Of a stretch of 32,273 nucleotides of DNA, positions 8,694 to 17,494 are shown one piece after another (position 1 is the stretch's first letter; every line of letters begins with the position of its first letter). The notes below the pieces were generated by a model. It did no database searches. It was given only the letters and a program-made list of their open reading frames with translations, and was not told where the DNA came from. The translations under genes and the position numbers were made by a program. Source of the DNA: Pantoea conspicua (lineage in GTDB: Bacteria; Pseudomonadota; Gammaproteobacteria; Enterobacterales; Enterobacteriaceae); the NCBI RefSeq assembly GCF_002095315.1, contig NZ_MLFN01000050.1, positions 1 to 32,273 of the forward strand, written 5' to 3'.

Positions 8694-8724
8694 GCCCTGC
8701 GTCCGGCCTGGTGCCGGCCAGGGC
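8694..8724 (+). terminator. Probable terminator hairpin after uxuA
   Basis: GCCCTG (8694-8699) pairs with CAGGGC (8719-8724), and inside it CCGGC (8703-8707) pairs with GCCGG (8713-8717). The following ATTTATCTT is only moderately T-rich. The rest of 8725-9006 shows no gene; TGCTATGCT near 8946 resembles an extended -10 element for the next gene. Confidence 0.45.
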
Positions 8725-9006
8725 ATTTATCTTCCTTTACCGCAGCAAATGACTTTGCCAACTGCCGCGTTTCACTCTGCCGCCAGACCCACAGCGGCTC
8801 TGTGGTTGCGCCGAACGGTTGTGAACCCTGTCGGAATGCCAGCAAAAGCAAAACATTGTCAACAAATGCAATCTCTGGTCGATAATTGACCTTAATCAGT
8901 TCTGTTGGCGGACAAAACGCTAACCTGCATCGCCCGGAGACATGCTATGCTGCGCCGAATGATTAGCACCTCCTCATAACGTCTATAACATTCAGAGGAT
9001 TTTGCG

Positions 9007-10590
9007 GTGCCGCTATTGCAACGAAAACGCGACTGCGCCAGGCTGATTATCATCGTTTCCGGCATGTTGCCTCTGATACTTGGTATCTTTTTTACCGCCC
9101 TCGATGCGCGTCATACGGTCCACCAGCAGCAGGTGAGCGCCGCCAATACCCTTTTATCCCAGGCTGAGAAAATGAGCGACAGCGCCTGGGATATGATTAC
9201 CTCACTCCGCCAGTTTCAGAACCAGCCCTGCAGCCAGATTGAAAACACCCTGCAGCGACTCGGTACGCTTAACGCCTATTTCCGTGCCATTGGTACACTG
9301 GAAAATGATCACATCGCCTGCTCTTCCGCCTATGGTTTAAATTCTGGCTCGCTATCAGAATTGATGATGCGCGATGTGCCGGTGACCGGTAAAGCCTGGT
9401 GGAGTTTGTCGATAGCCGGAACGCACGCCGTACCGGATCGCCCGGCGGTGCTGTTCGTGCGTGAATTACCCGGCGGAGAAGGTTTCTGGGCCGTGATTGA
9501 TGGTCAGTATCTGATCGATTTTATGCGTGCGATTGGCAGCCCGCGCGGCTATCAGTTGAGTATGCAGTTCAGCGACGGCGCGCCGATCGCCTATGGCACG
9601 CCACAGGCCACGGTGAAAGGCTGGTTTGAGCCGCTGGTTTATCACGCCTCCTCACAGCGTTATCCCCTGAGCGTCACGGTGATCGCTCCGCCCAATGAGT
9701 TAATAACGGCCTGGCGGCAGGTGCTGTTTATCTTCCTGCCGATGGCAGCGATTTTTTCCATTCTGCTGATGATCCTGACCTCAAACTGGCTGCAGCGGCG
9801 CATTTCATGGCGTGACGAGATCCGCCGCGCCATCGCCGGTGGCCAGTTCCGGGTACACTATCAGCCGGTTTATGACGATCGGTTGCAGCGCTGCAGTGGC
9901 GTGGAAGCGCTACTGCGCTGGACCACGCCTGATGGCAATGGCGTCCGTCCCGATATTTTTATCGGTGCCGCCGAAGCTGAAGGGATGATTGTACCGCTGA
10001 CCCGTCATCTGCTCGATCTGGTGGAGGGAGATGTCCAGCAGTGGCAGGTCCCGGCGCATTTCCATCTGGCGATTAATGTTGCGGCCGAACATCTGCAGCA
10101 CCCCGATTTTGTCAGCGACCTGCTCCATTTTGCCGAGCGGGTGAAAGAGAAGCAGTTTGTGATCACTCTTGAACTGACGGAGCGCAGCCTGATTAAAGAT
10201 GGCGAAGGCGTGGCGCGTAAACTCGACCAGCTGCGCCAGTTCGGCATGAAGGTCGCGATTGATGACTTCGGCACCGGTCACTGCTCGCTGAGCTACCTGC
10301 AGACCTTTGCGCTGGACTACCTGAAAATCGATCGCGGCTTTATTAACGCCATTGAATCGCTGGAGGGCGAAACGCCGGTGCTGGACGCCATCATTAACCT
10401 CAGCCATAAGTTGCAGTTGCAGGTGCTGGGCGAAGGCGTGGAAACCGCCCTGCAGTTTCGTTATCTCCAGCAACGCGGCGTGGTCTTCATCCAGGGTTAC
10501 TACTATGCCCGTCCTATGGACAACGCTGCGCTGATCGTCTGGCAGCAGGAACAGGGCGATCGGCCAATGCAGGATAGCGAACCCGGTTAA
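9007..10590 (+). CDS. Membrane CSS-motif/EAL-domain cyclic-di-GMP phosphodiesterase
   Basis: This 527-residue protein is predicted to hydrolyse c-di-GMP at the cytoplasmic membrane. A transmembrane helix at about 12-31 is followed by a periplasmic domain with the conserved cysteines of the CSS family (C75 and C105 in IACSSAYG). A second helix at about 238-258 precedes a cytoplasmic EAL domain at about 272-510. Catalytic residues look complete: E300 in GVEALLRW, N357, E392 in ELTER, D419-D420 in DDFGTG, K440 in LKIDRGF, and the E476/E479 region in LGEGVET. In E. coli CSS-EAL proteins (PdeB, PdeC and others) the periplasmic thiols are linked to redox-dependent proteolysis and activity. Which E. 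coli paralogue it matches is unclear. The start is GTG 9007 with AGAGGA upstream. Confidence 0.9.
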   Translation: MPLLQRKRDCARLIIIVSGMLPLILGIFFTALDARHTVHQQQVSAANTLLSQAEKMSDSAWDMITSLRQFQNQPCSQIENTLQRLGTLNAYFRAIGTLENDHIACSSAYGLNSGSLSELMMRDVPVTGKAWWSLSIAGTHAVPDRPAVLFVRELPGGEGFWAVIDGQYLIDFMRAIGSPRGYQLSMQFSDGAPIAYGTPQATVKGWFEPLVYHASSQRYPLSVTVIAPPNELITAWRQVLFIFLPMAAIFSILLMILTSNWLQRRISWRDEIRRAIAGGQFRVHYQPVYDDRLQRCSGVEALLRWTTPDGNGVRPDIFIGAAEAEGMIVPLTRHLLDLVEGDVQQWQVPAHFHLAINVAAEHLQHPDFVSDLLHFAERVKEKQFVITLELTERSLIKDGEGVARKLDQLRQFGMKVAIDDFGTGHCSLSYLQTFALDYLKIDRGFINAIESLEGETPVLDAIINLSHKLQLQVLGEGVETALQFRYLQQRGVVFIQGYYYARPMDNAALIVWQQEQGDRPMQDSEPG

Positions 10591-11191
10591 CGCCCCGACA
10601 GCCACGCCGGACCTTCTTTCTGCAGATGTCGCGAACACCACAGCTACCGGGTCGCCCGCCCTGTCACTTCTGCTTGTGCGCTCTGCACGTGGCGCGCTGC
10701 CAAAAAAACCTGCCCGTTTCGGCGTTTGTTACCCGCGCGTCTGCACCCGAGCGACCTCTGCAACACCCCTTTTCCCCGCTGTCCTTGTGAAATACCAAAT
10801 ATTACCAAATATTTCTGTTGCGCTCTGATTCCGGGGTCACCGACGACAAACAGTTGAAAATATAACCGAAGCGGCTAACAACATGGCCCGACAGTGACCA
10901 ATCTGATGAAAAAAGCGTCATTCGTCACGTGGGGTGATTATTTTTCAGGAAGGGTAAACGGGTTAAATGATCGGTCTTATGGGTCAGTTTTAGGCCAAAC
11001 ATGACAGATATCACACAAAAACGGTATACTCTGTCGCTTAACGCAATAATCCCGGCACGAATTATTGGGTTGGCTGGCCGATAAACTGCACCTGTTTACA
11101 GCTATGCTTTAATTCCTCAACGCCGCGGTCTGAATACTTTTGCTCGGTTCGCGCCGTTGAGGACTTTCATGTTCCATTACAGGGTAATTCT
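10591..11191 (+). promoter_or_regulatory. Long proP upstream region with a sigma-70-like promoter
   Basis: This 601-bp region has no gene. ATGACA (11001-11006) and TATACT (11025-11030), 18 bp apart, make a good sigma-70 promoter about 160 bp before proP. Further upstream, ACCAAATATT occurs twice in tandem around 10795-10815 in an AT-rich patch that could bind regulators. An AATAAT/ATTATT hairpin follows the -10. E. coli proP is driven by osmotic and CRP/Fis-controlled promoters; equivalent sites were not confidently identified here. Confidence 0.55.
11115..11162 (+). promoter_or_regulatory. Structured 5' leader stem of proP
   Basis: CCTCAACG (11115-11122) pairs perfectly with CGTTGAGG (11155-11162). 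After one C-C mismatch, CGCG (11124-11127) pairs with CGCG (11150-11153). The hairpin ends 29 nt before the proP ATG, within the predicted leader. In E. coli, proP mRNA is reported to be controlled after transcription (RNase III, leader structure), so this stem is a good candidate for a conserved regulatory structure. Confidence 0.6.
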
Positions 11192-12697
11192 ATGAAATTG
11201 CGTAGGAAGCGTGTAAAACCAATCGGGATCGATGATGTTACCATCATTGATGATGCCCGTTTACGTAAAGCCATCACCGCAGCCTCTCTGGGTAATGCGA
11301 TGGAGTGGTTTGACTTTGGTGTGTATGGCTTTGTGGCTTACGCGCTGGGTAAAGTCTTCTTCCCGGACGTCTCGCCGGGCATTCAGATGATTGCGGCGCT
11401 CGCCACCTTCTCTGTTCCTTTCCTGATTCGCCCGCTGGGTGGCCTGTTTTTCGGTATGCTGGGCGACAAATATGGTCGTCAGAAAATACTCTCCATCACC
11501 ATTATCATCATGTCGGTCAGTACCTTTTGTATCGGCCTGATACCGTCCTACGCCTCTATCGGCATCTGGGCACCGATTCTGCTGCTGTTAGCCAAGATGG
11601 CGCAGGGCTTCTCGGTCGGGGGGGAATATACCGGTGCCTCTATCTTTGTCGCCGAATACTCGCCTGACCGTAAACGCGGCTTTATGGGGAGCTGGCTCGA
11701 CTTTGGCTCCATTGCCGGCTTCGTGCTCGGCGCAGGCCTGGTGGTGCTGATCTCAACGGTTATCGGTGAAGAGAGCTTCCTTGAGTGGGGCTGGCGTCTG
11801 CCGTTCTTTGTTGCGCTGCCGCTGGGTATTATCGGCCTCTACCTGCGTCATGCGCTGGAAGAGACGCCGGCTTTCCAGCAACACGTTGAAAAACTGGAAC
11901 AGGGCGATCGTGAAGGTCTGCAGGATGGCCCGAAAGTGTCGTTTAAAGAGATTGCCACCAAACACTGGCGCAGCCTGCTGGCCTGCGTGGGTCTGGTGAT
12001 TGCTACCAACGTCACCTACTACATGCTGTTGACGTACATGCCGAGCTACCTGTCGCATAACCTGCACTATTCGGAAGATCATGGCGTACTGATTATCATC
12101 GCTATCATGATCGGTATGCTGTTCGTGCAACCGGTGATGGGCATGATGAGTGACCGCTTTGGTCGCCGTCCATTTGTCATCATCGGCAGTATCGCCCTGC
12201 TGATCTTTGCGATTCCGGCCTTCATGATGATTAACAGCGGCGTTCTGGGACTGATTTTCGCCGGTCTGCTGCTGCTGGCAGTGATCCTGAACGCCTTTAC
12301 CGGCGTGATGGCCTCTTCGTTGCCAGCCATGTTCCCGACCCACATTCGCTACAGTGCGCTGGCCAGTGCGTTTAACATCTCAGTGTTGATCGCCGGTCTG
12401 ACCCCAACACTGGCCGCCTGGCTGGTAGAGACCACCGATAATCTCTACATGCCCGCTTACTATCTGATGGTGGTGGCGGTGATTGGTCTGATTACCGGTC
12501 TGTACATGAAAGAGACGGCGAATAAGCCGCTGAAAGGTGCGACGCCTGCGGCCTCCGATATGGCTGAAGCGCGCGAAATCCTGCAGGAGCACCACGATAA
12601 CATCGAGCATAAAATCGAAGATATCGACGAAGAAATTGCCCGCCTCGAAGCGAAACGTAAAAATCTGGTGCAGCAGCATCCGGATATTAACGAGTAA
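11192..12697 (+). CDS. proP: Proline/glycine betaine:H+ symporter ProP
   Basis: ProP takes up proline, glycine betaine, ectoine and related osmoprotectants with protons and acts as an osmosensor. The protein has 501 residues against 500 in E. coli, with near-identical stretches such as ITAASLGNAMEWFDFGVYGF, GGLFFGMLGDKYGRQKIL and SVGGEYTGASIFVAEYSPDR. About 12 transmembrane helices are followed by a charged cytoplasmic C-terminus (residues about 455-500, EHHDNIEHKIEDIDEEIARL). That matches the alpha-helical coiled-coil tail that tunes the osmotic threshold in the coiled-coil class of ProP. The start at 11192 has AGGG upstream. The gene is monocistronic, with a long leader and its own terminator. 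Confidence 0.97.
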   Translation: MKLRRKRVKPIGIDDVTIIDDARLRKAITAASLGNAMEWFDFGVYGFVAYALGKVFFPDVSPGIQMIAALATFSVPFLIRPLGGLFFGMLGDKYGRQKILSITIIIMSVSTFCIGLIPSYASIGIWAPILLLLAKMAQGFSVGGEYTGASIFVAEYSPDRKRGFMGSWLDFGSIAGFVLGAGLVVLISTVIGEESFLEWGWRLPFFVALPLGIIGLYLRHALEETPAFQQHVEKLEQGDREGLQDGPKVSFKEIATKHWRSLLACVGLVIATNVTYYMLLTYMPSYLSHNLHYSEDHGVLIIIAIMIGMLFVQPVMGMMSDRFGRRPFVIIGSIALLIFAIPAFMMINSGVLGLIFAGLLLLAVILNAFTGVMASSLPAMFPTHIRYSALASAFNISVLIAGLTPTLAAWLVETTDNLYMPAYYLMVVAVIGLITGLYMKETANKPLKGATPAASDMAEAREILQEHHDNIEHKIEDIDEEIARLEAKRKNLVQQHPDINE

Positions 12698-12704
12698 TCC
12701 CCTC

Positions 12705-12734
12705 CTCTCCCGCCGCCCGGCGGGAGAGTTTTTT
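12705..12734 (+). terminator. Intrinsic terminator of proP
   Basis: A 10-bp perfect stem (CTCTCCCGCC 12705-12714, GGCGGGAGAG 12719-12728) with loop GCCC is followed by six Ts. Confidence 0.95.
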
Positions 12735-12818
12735 CTTCCCTGCGGTTACCGCACACAAACCTTCATGCCACCCCGGTAAAGGGAGTAAACTGTTGTCACT
12801 TTTTTCACCTGCGTAAGA

Positions 12819-13802
12819 ATGAATATGCCTGATTATTCCCTTATCCAGCGCCCAAGAAGATTGCGCGCCAGCGCGTCAATGCGCGAAATGTTCCAGGAGT
12901 CTTCCCTCAGCCTGAACGATCTGGCTCTGCCCATTTTCGTTGAAGAGGGTGTCGACGATTACAAAGCGATTCAGGCAATGCCTGGCGTGATGCGTATTCC
13001 GGAAAAACGGCTCGCTTATGAGATTGAACGCATTGCTAAAGCCGGTATCCGCTCGGTGATGACCTTTGGGATTTCACACCATACCGATGCCACCGGCAGC
13101 GATGCGTGGAATGAAAATGGTCTGGTGGCACGGATGTCACGCATCTGCAAAGAGACGGTGCCGGAAATGATTGTCATGTCCGATACCTGTTTCTGTGAAT
13201 ACACCAGCCACGGTCATTGTGGCGTGCTGTGCGACCACGGCGTGGATAACGATGCGACCCTGATCAACCTCGGTAAGCAGGCGGTGGTTGCCGCAGCAGC
13301 AGGGGCTGACTTTATCGCGCCTTCAGCGGCAATGGACGGTCAGGTTCAGGCGATTCGTCAGGCGCTGGACGCAGCAGGCTTCACCCAGATTGCCATCATG
13401 TCCTACTCCACCAAATTTGCCTCATCCTTTTACGGCCCGTTCCGTGAAGCGGCAGGAACAGCGCTGAAAGGCGACCGTAAGACTTATCAGATGAATCCGA
13501 TGAACCGTCGTGAAGCGATCCGTGAATCGCTGATTGATGCGGCTGAAGGTGCGGACTCGCTGATGGTTAAACCGGCAGGCGCCTATCTCGATATCCTGCG
13601 TGACATCCGCGAGCGCACAGAGCTGCCGCTGGCTGCCTATCAGGTGAGTGGCGAATACGCGATGATCAAATTTGCCGCGCAGGCCGGTGCCATCGACGAG
13701 CGTAAAGTAGTGCTGGAAAGCCTGGGTGCGATAAAACGTGCCGGCGCGGACCTGATTTTCAGCTATTTCGCGCTTGATCTCGCCGAACAAAAAGTGCTCT
13801 GA
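12819..13802 (+). CDS. hemB: Delta-aminolevulinic acid dehydratase (porphobilinogen synthase) HemB
   Basis: HemB condenses two 5-aminolevulinate molecules to porphobilinogen in cytoplasmic tetrapyrrole synthesis. The protein has 327 residues against 324 in E. coli and is strongly conserved. The active-site lysines are visible (K199 in STKFASSF and Schiff-base K251 in MVKPAGAY). The metal-binding cysteine cluster [17 protein letters not shown] (C124, C126, C134) indicates the zinc-dependent type. The N-terminus [16 protein letters not shown] is slightly longer than in E. coli; the ATG at 12825 is an alternative start because the Shine-Dalgarno is weak for both. The gene is monocistronic, between the proP terminator and its own. 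Confidence 0.97.
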   Translation: MNMPDYSLIQRPRRLRASASMREMFQESSLSLNDLALPIFVEEGVDDYKAIQAMPGVMRIPEKRLAYEIERIAKAGIRSVMTFGISHHTDATGSDAWNENGLVARMSRICKETVPEMIVMSDTCFCEYTSHGHCGVLCDHGVDNDATLINLGKQAVVAAAAGADFIAPSAAMDGQVQAIRQALDAAGFTQIAIMSYSTKFASSFYGPFREAAGTALKGDRKTYQMNPMNRREAIRESLIDAAEGADSLMVKPAGAYLDILRDIRERTELPLAAYQVSGEYAMIKFAAQAGAIDERKVVLESLGAIKRAGADLIFSYFALDLAEQKVL

Positions 13803-13815
13803 TCCCCTTCTCAAT

Positions 13816-13853
13816 AAGACAGTGAATTGAATCGTTTCGATCACTGTCTTTTT
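13816..13853 (+). terminator. Intrinsic terminator of hemB
   Basis: AAGACAGTGA (13816-13825) pairs over 10 bp with TCACTGTCTT (13841-13850), followed by TTTCTTT. Confidence 0.85.
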
Positions 13854-13914
13854 CTTTGCCAAAAGGCACAAACCAGAACCTGGCTTCACTGAGAAAAATA
13901 AAGGGCTCTGCGCG

Positions 13915-14883
13915 ATGAAATCACCTGAGATCGCTGCCGATGAGGCACAACGTTTATCGCAGTTACGTGCGCTGAACATTATGAATACCCCTGCGGAAGA
14001 GCGTTTTGATCGTTTAACCCGTCTGGCGCGCCGCCTGTATGACGTGCCGATTGCGTTAGTCAGCCTGCTGGAAGCCGATCGCCAGTGGTTTAAGTCAGCG
14101 CAGGGTTTTGAGCCCACCGGATCGCCACGCAACATCTCGTTTTGCGGCCATGCCATCCTGCAGGATGAGATCATGATTGTCGAAGATGCTGCCGCGGATC
14201 CGCGTTTTCATGATAATCCGCTGGTGACCGGTGAACCGCATATTCGTTTCTATGCTGGCTGCCCGCTGCGGGCACCGGGTGGCACGAAAATAGGCACCCT
14301 CTGCATCATTGGCCGGGAGCCGCGCCCGTTCGACGAAGAAGATCGGGCTACGCTACGGGATCTGGCGGCGATGGCTGAAGCGGAGCTGGTGGCGTTTCAG
14401 ACGGCAACCTGCGACGAACTGACGCAGATTACTAATCGCCGCGGCTTTATAACGCTGGGCGAGATGGTGCTGAATGAGTGCCGGATGAAGAACCGGCCCG
14501 CCTGTCTGGCCTTCCTCGATCTCGACAAGTTCAAGCAGATCAACGATTCGCTTGGACATCGTGAAGGCGACCGCGCCCTGATGGACTTTGCTGATGCGAT
14601 GAAAGTGGTGTTTAAACACTCCGATCTGTTTGCACGCTTAGGCGGCGATGAATTTGTGGTGCTGTTTAACGGCCTGCAACAGCAGCAGACGGAAGCGCTG
14701 TTGCAGCAGTTTGCCCACTATCTGGCGCAGCAGTCGTTCAGCCTGAACCGCCGTTACCCTCTGCACTTCTCTTGTGGCGTGGTGGAATTTAATCCGGCCG
14801 AACCACAGTCGCTGGAGCAGTTGCTGCATGACAGCGATGAGCAGATGTACCGCAGTAAAAAGCAGAAGCGCGCGGTGCTGTAA
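13915..14883 (+). CDS. GAF-GGDEF diguanylate cyclase
   Basis: This soluble 322-residue protein is predicted to make c-di-GMP from two GTP. An N-terminal GAF domain (about 20-160, with SFCGHAI and GCPLRAPGGTKIGTLC) is joined to a GGDEF domain (about 165-320). The active-site signature is canonical (RLGGDEFVVL, residues 243-247), and the nucleotide-binding LDLDKFKQINDSLGH segment is intact, so it should be active. The allosteric inhibition site RxxD, expected five residues before GGDEF, reads KHSD (234-237), with lysine for arginine, so product inhibition may be weakened. No transmembrane segments are visible; the GAF ligand is unknown. The start at 13915 has AAGGG upstream. Confidence 0.9.
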   Translation: MKSPEIAADEAQRLSQLRALNIMNTPAEERFDRLTRLARRLYDVPIALVSLLEADRQWFKSAQGFEPTGSPRNISFCGHAILQDEIMIVEDAAADPRFHDNPLVTGEPHIRFYAGCPLRAPGGTKIGTLCIIGREPRPFDEEDRATLRDLAAMAEAELVAFQTATCDELTQITNRRGFITLGEMVLNECRMKNRPACLAFLDLDKFKQINDSLGHREGDRALMDFADAMKVVFKHSDLFARLGGDEFVVLFNGLQQQQTEALLQQFAHYLAQQSFSLNRRYPLHFSCGVVEFNPAEPQSLEQLLHDSDEQMYRSKKQKRAVL

Positions 14884-14909
14884 AGCCCGGCGCCCGCGCG
14901 CCTGACCGG

Positions 14910-15932
14910 TTACTGACGCGCCAGGTCGTCGAGCAGCGTCTGATTAAACTTCGCCGGCTCTTCCATCTGGGGTGCATGACCCATCCCCGGGAATTCGATT
15001 AACCGCGCGCCCGGAATACGCTTCGCGACATCCTTTCCCAGCACCGCGTAATCACCGAGTCGGGCTTTGACGGCCGCAGGGGCGATATCGCTGCCAATCG
15101 CGGTGGTATCGGCGGTGCCGATTATCAGAGTCGTCGGCACTTTCAAATCGCTGAACTCGTAGAATACTGGCTGGGTAAAAATCATGTCGTAAATCAGCGC
15201 CGAGTTCCACGCTACCTTCTGGTGTCCTGGCCCGCTGTTCAGACCGGCCAGCATGTCGACCCATTTGTCATACTCCGGTTTCCAGCGTCCGACATAGTAG
15301 GTCTGCTGTTCATACTTCTTAATCCCTTCAGCACTCAGCTTCAGCTCGCGCTGATACCACTGATCGACCGAACGCCACGGCGCGCCTTTGGCTTTCCAGT
15401 CTTCCAGCCCGATCGGGTTGACCAGCACCAGCTTCTGCGTCTGTGCTGGATACATCAGCGCATAGCGCGTTGCCAGCATCCCGCCGGTGGAATGGCCGAT
15501 AATCACCGCTTTTTCCACCCCCAGCTGCGCCAGCAACTGATGGGTATTCTCTGCCAGCTGCTGAAAACTGTACTGGTAATTCGCCGGTTTTGTTGAGCTG
15601 CAGAAACCGATCTGATCGGGTGCCACCACGCGATAGCCTTGCTGGCTCAGCGCGCGAATCGTCTCTTCCCAGGTGGCCCCGCAGAAATTTTTTCCGTGCA
15701 TCAGCACCACGGTTTGTCCGTTGGCGTTTTTCGCGGGTTTCACATCCATATAGCCCATGCTTAGCGGCTGCTGCTGAGATGAGAAATTAAAATGTTGCAG
15801 AGGATAAGGGTATTGAAATCCTTCCAGCTGCTCGCCGTAGACCGTTGTGGCGAGGGCCGGTGCCGTGCTGAGTAACGTCAGCGAGGTGAGCAAGGCGGCA
15901 AGCGGTTTCTTCAACGCGTATGTCGGGCTCAT
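14910..15932 (-). CDS. Exported alpha/beta-fold hydrolase
   Basis: This 340-residue protein has an N-terminal signal peptide (lysines then a hydrophobic core, likely cleavage after ALA at residue 28), so it acts in the periplasm or outside. The alpha/beta-hydrolase core is clear: the oxyanion-hole motif VVLMHGKNFCG (about 75-84), nucleophile S148 in GHSTGG, the probable acid near D275 (IGTADTTA), and the base H319 in FPGMGHAPQ. The substrate cannot be told from sequence; haloperoxidase/esterase-like and epoxide-hydrolase-like proteins share this layout. The start at 15932 has GGAG nine bases upstream. It is convergent with the diguanylate cyclase gene, 26 bp away. Confidence 0.85.
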   Translation of the reverse strand: MSPTYALKKPLAALLTSLTLLSTAPALATTVYGEQLEGFQYPYPLQHFNFSSQQQPLSMGYMDVKPAKNANGQTVVLMHGKNFCGATWEETIRALSQQGYRVVAPDQIGFCSSTKPANYQYSFQQLAENTHQLLAQLGVEKAVIIGHSTGGMLATRYALMYPAQTQKLVLVNPIGLEDWKAKGAPWRSVDQWYQRELKLSAEGIKKYEQQTYYVGRWKPEYDKWVDMLAGLNSGPGHQKVAWNSALIYDMIFTQPVFYEFSDLKVPTTLIIGTADTTAIGSDIAPAAVKARLGDYAVLGKDVAKRIPGARLIEFPGMGHAPQMEEPAKFNQTLLDDLARQ

Positions 15933-16287
15933 CCAGGGTTCTCCAGGTTAAAGGTGAGTGTTAAGCCTGGCATGAAGCGGTGAACAATGTATTGATGGGC
16001 TGTGCGATGTGACGATTCGATGAGCGCAGCCTGGTGACCCGGCAGAAAAGATTACGCGAAAGAAAACCCTTAAGGAAAGATTACGGTTTTCGCTTCTCAG
16101 CGCCCCTAATTCCACCAATATTTTCAACATATTTATCACAACCATGTCATTTATATTATTAAAAGATCATGAAAGCTGCTTTATTTGAGATAACGATTCA
16201 TTTCCTGATAAATCTTTACGTAACAAATGCGCAGAAAAGGATAAATTATTTTAAACTGCCCGGACAAAATAAAATAAGGGGGGCACT
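15933..16287. promoter_or_regulatory. AT-rich divergent region with a 10-bp direct repeat
   Basis: There is no gene in these 355 bp. AAAGATTACG occurs twice, at 16047-16056 and 16076-16085, a 29-bp period. GAAAACC (16062-16068) and GGTTTTC (16085-16091) form an inverted repeat overlapping them. These could be activator sites for the hydrolase or for the AraC-type regulator. The 3' half is markedly AT-rich. Confidence 0.4.
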
Positions 16288-16785
16288 ATGAATGACGGTA
16301 AATATAATGAGAGCGTAATCATCACTGTCACTGAGTGGATTAATAACAATCTCGACCAGCGGTTAAGTGTTGATGATATTGCTGAAAAAGCGGGTTATTC
16401 CAAATGGTATTTACAAAAATTATTTGCGCGTTATCACAATGAAACGCTGGCACGGTATATTCGCAAGCGCAAGCTGACTGCCTGTGTCAACGATTTGAAA
16501 AACAGTCGCACGCCGATAATAAGCCTGGCGCTGAAGTACCATTTTGAAAGCCAGCAATCGTTTTCGCGCTCTTTCAAACAGTTGATGGGGTGTACCCCCA
16601 GCGTCTGCCGCCGGCGCCAGCTGGATGAAGCGGCGCAAAAGCAGTTATCTGATTCCGATAATCCCTGCGCGTTATGCAGCTATGCTCAGGCCAGAAACAG
16701 CGAAAAAAGCTGTAGCGGGATCACTCAACGTATTGCGATACCACCGCCTCGCTATCGCCATGCTGAATCCTACAGCAGCCTGTAA
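16288..16785 (+). CDS. Short AraC-family regulator of the MarA/SoxS/Rob type with a cysteine-bearing tail
   Basis: This 165-residue protein consists of a single AraC DNA-binding domain (about 8-112) with two helix-turn-helices: LSVDDIAEKAGYSKWYLQKLF and the second ending in FESQQSFSRSFKQLMGCTPS. That arrangement is typical of MarA/SoxS/RamA-type activators of stress and efflux genes, which are about 105-130 residues. The extra tail of about 50 residues is unusual and contains C127-x-x-C130 and C142 in addition to C102 and C107. The start at 16288 has AAGGGGGG upstream, a strong site. It ends 3 bp from convergent queH. It is not one of the classical marA, soxS or rob genes; its targets are unknown. 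Confidence 0.8.
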   Translation: MNDGKYNESVIITVTEWINNNLDQRLSVDDIAEKAGYSKWYLQKLFARYHNETLARYIRKRKLTACVNDLKNSRTPIISLALKYHFESQQSFSRSFKQLMGCTPSVCRRRQLDEAAQKQLSDSDNPCALCSYAQARNSEKSCSGITQRIAIPPPRYRHAESYSSL

Positions 16786-16788
16786 TAC

Positions 16789-17448
16789 TCAGAGATCGTC
16801 CGGCTGATAATATTGCACACCGATCTGAATTCGCTCACGACCCTGCGTGACGCGATGACGATTGGTGTCGCGCAGCGAATAAACGCAGCCACAATATTCC
16901 TGCTGATAAAAACGTTCACGTTTGCTGATTTCAATCATCCGTGCCGCTCCCCCGCCTTTACGCCAGTTAAATTCCCAGTAAAGCAGGTCCGGATAATGCG
17001 CGGCTGCCCGCACGCCGCAATCGTTAATCTGCTGCATATTTTTCCAGCGTGAAATACCCAGCGAACTGGTGATGACCGGAAAGCCATTTTCATGCGCATA
17101 TAACGCGGTACGTTCGAAACGCATATCGAAACACATGGTGCAGCGTTCGCCGCGTTCCGGCGCCCACTCCATACCGCGCGCCCGTTTAAACCAGTCATCG
17201 CGGTCATAATCGGCATCAACAAACGGCACGCCGAATTTTTCAGCAAAACGAATATTCTCCTCTTTGCGCAGCTCATACTCTTTGAGCGGATGAATATTCG
17301 GGTTGTAGAAATAGAGGGTGTATTCAATACCCGATGCCAGCATCGCCTCCATCACTTCACCCGAACAGGGAGCGCAACAGGAGTGTAAAAGCACTTTTTT
17401 GTGGCCGCCCGGTAAAGGCAGCGGCTGGCGCTGATAAGGCTGAGACAT
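16789..17448 (-). CDS. queH: Epoxyqueuosine reductase QueH
   Basis: QueH performs the last step of queuosine synthesis, reducing epoxyqueuosine to queuosine at the tRNA wobble position, and is a non-homologous replacement of QueG. The 219-residue protein has the DUF208/QueH cysteine pattern: HSCCAPCS (C24, C25, C28), ERCTMCFD (C103, C106) and EYCGCVYS (C186, C188), which supply an iron-sulfur cluster and metal site. ATG 17448 (MSQPYQ) is preferred over the upstream TTG because GAAGGTG precedes it at good spacing. It is convergent with the AraC-type gene and divergent from galP. Confidence 0.92.
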   Translation of the reverse strand: MSQPYQRQPLPLPGGHKKVLLHSCCAPCSGEVMEAMLASGIEYTLYFYNPNIHPLKEYELRKEENIRFAEKFGVPFVDADYDRDDWFKRARGMEWAPERGERCTMCFDMRFERTALYAHENGFPVITSSLGISRWKNMQQINDCGVRAAAHYPDLLYWEFNWRKGGGAARMIEISKRERFYQQEYCGCVYSLRDTNRHRVTQGRERIQIGVQYYQPDDL

Positions 17449-17494
17449 AAGCACCTTCAATCATTGGCTGAAAAACTGCAGTGTAATGGCGCAC

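Noticed and set aside
9910..10641. 243-codon minus-strand frame inside the EAL gene
   Set aside because: Antisense shadow of a conserved catalytic domain in high-GC DNA; no recognisable protein features.
13422..14174. 250-codon minus-strand frame across the hemB-GGDEF junction
   Set aside because: Overlaps two secure genes and the hemB terminator; no start signal; low-complexity shadow sequence.
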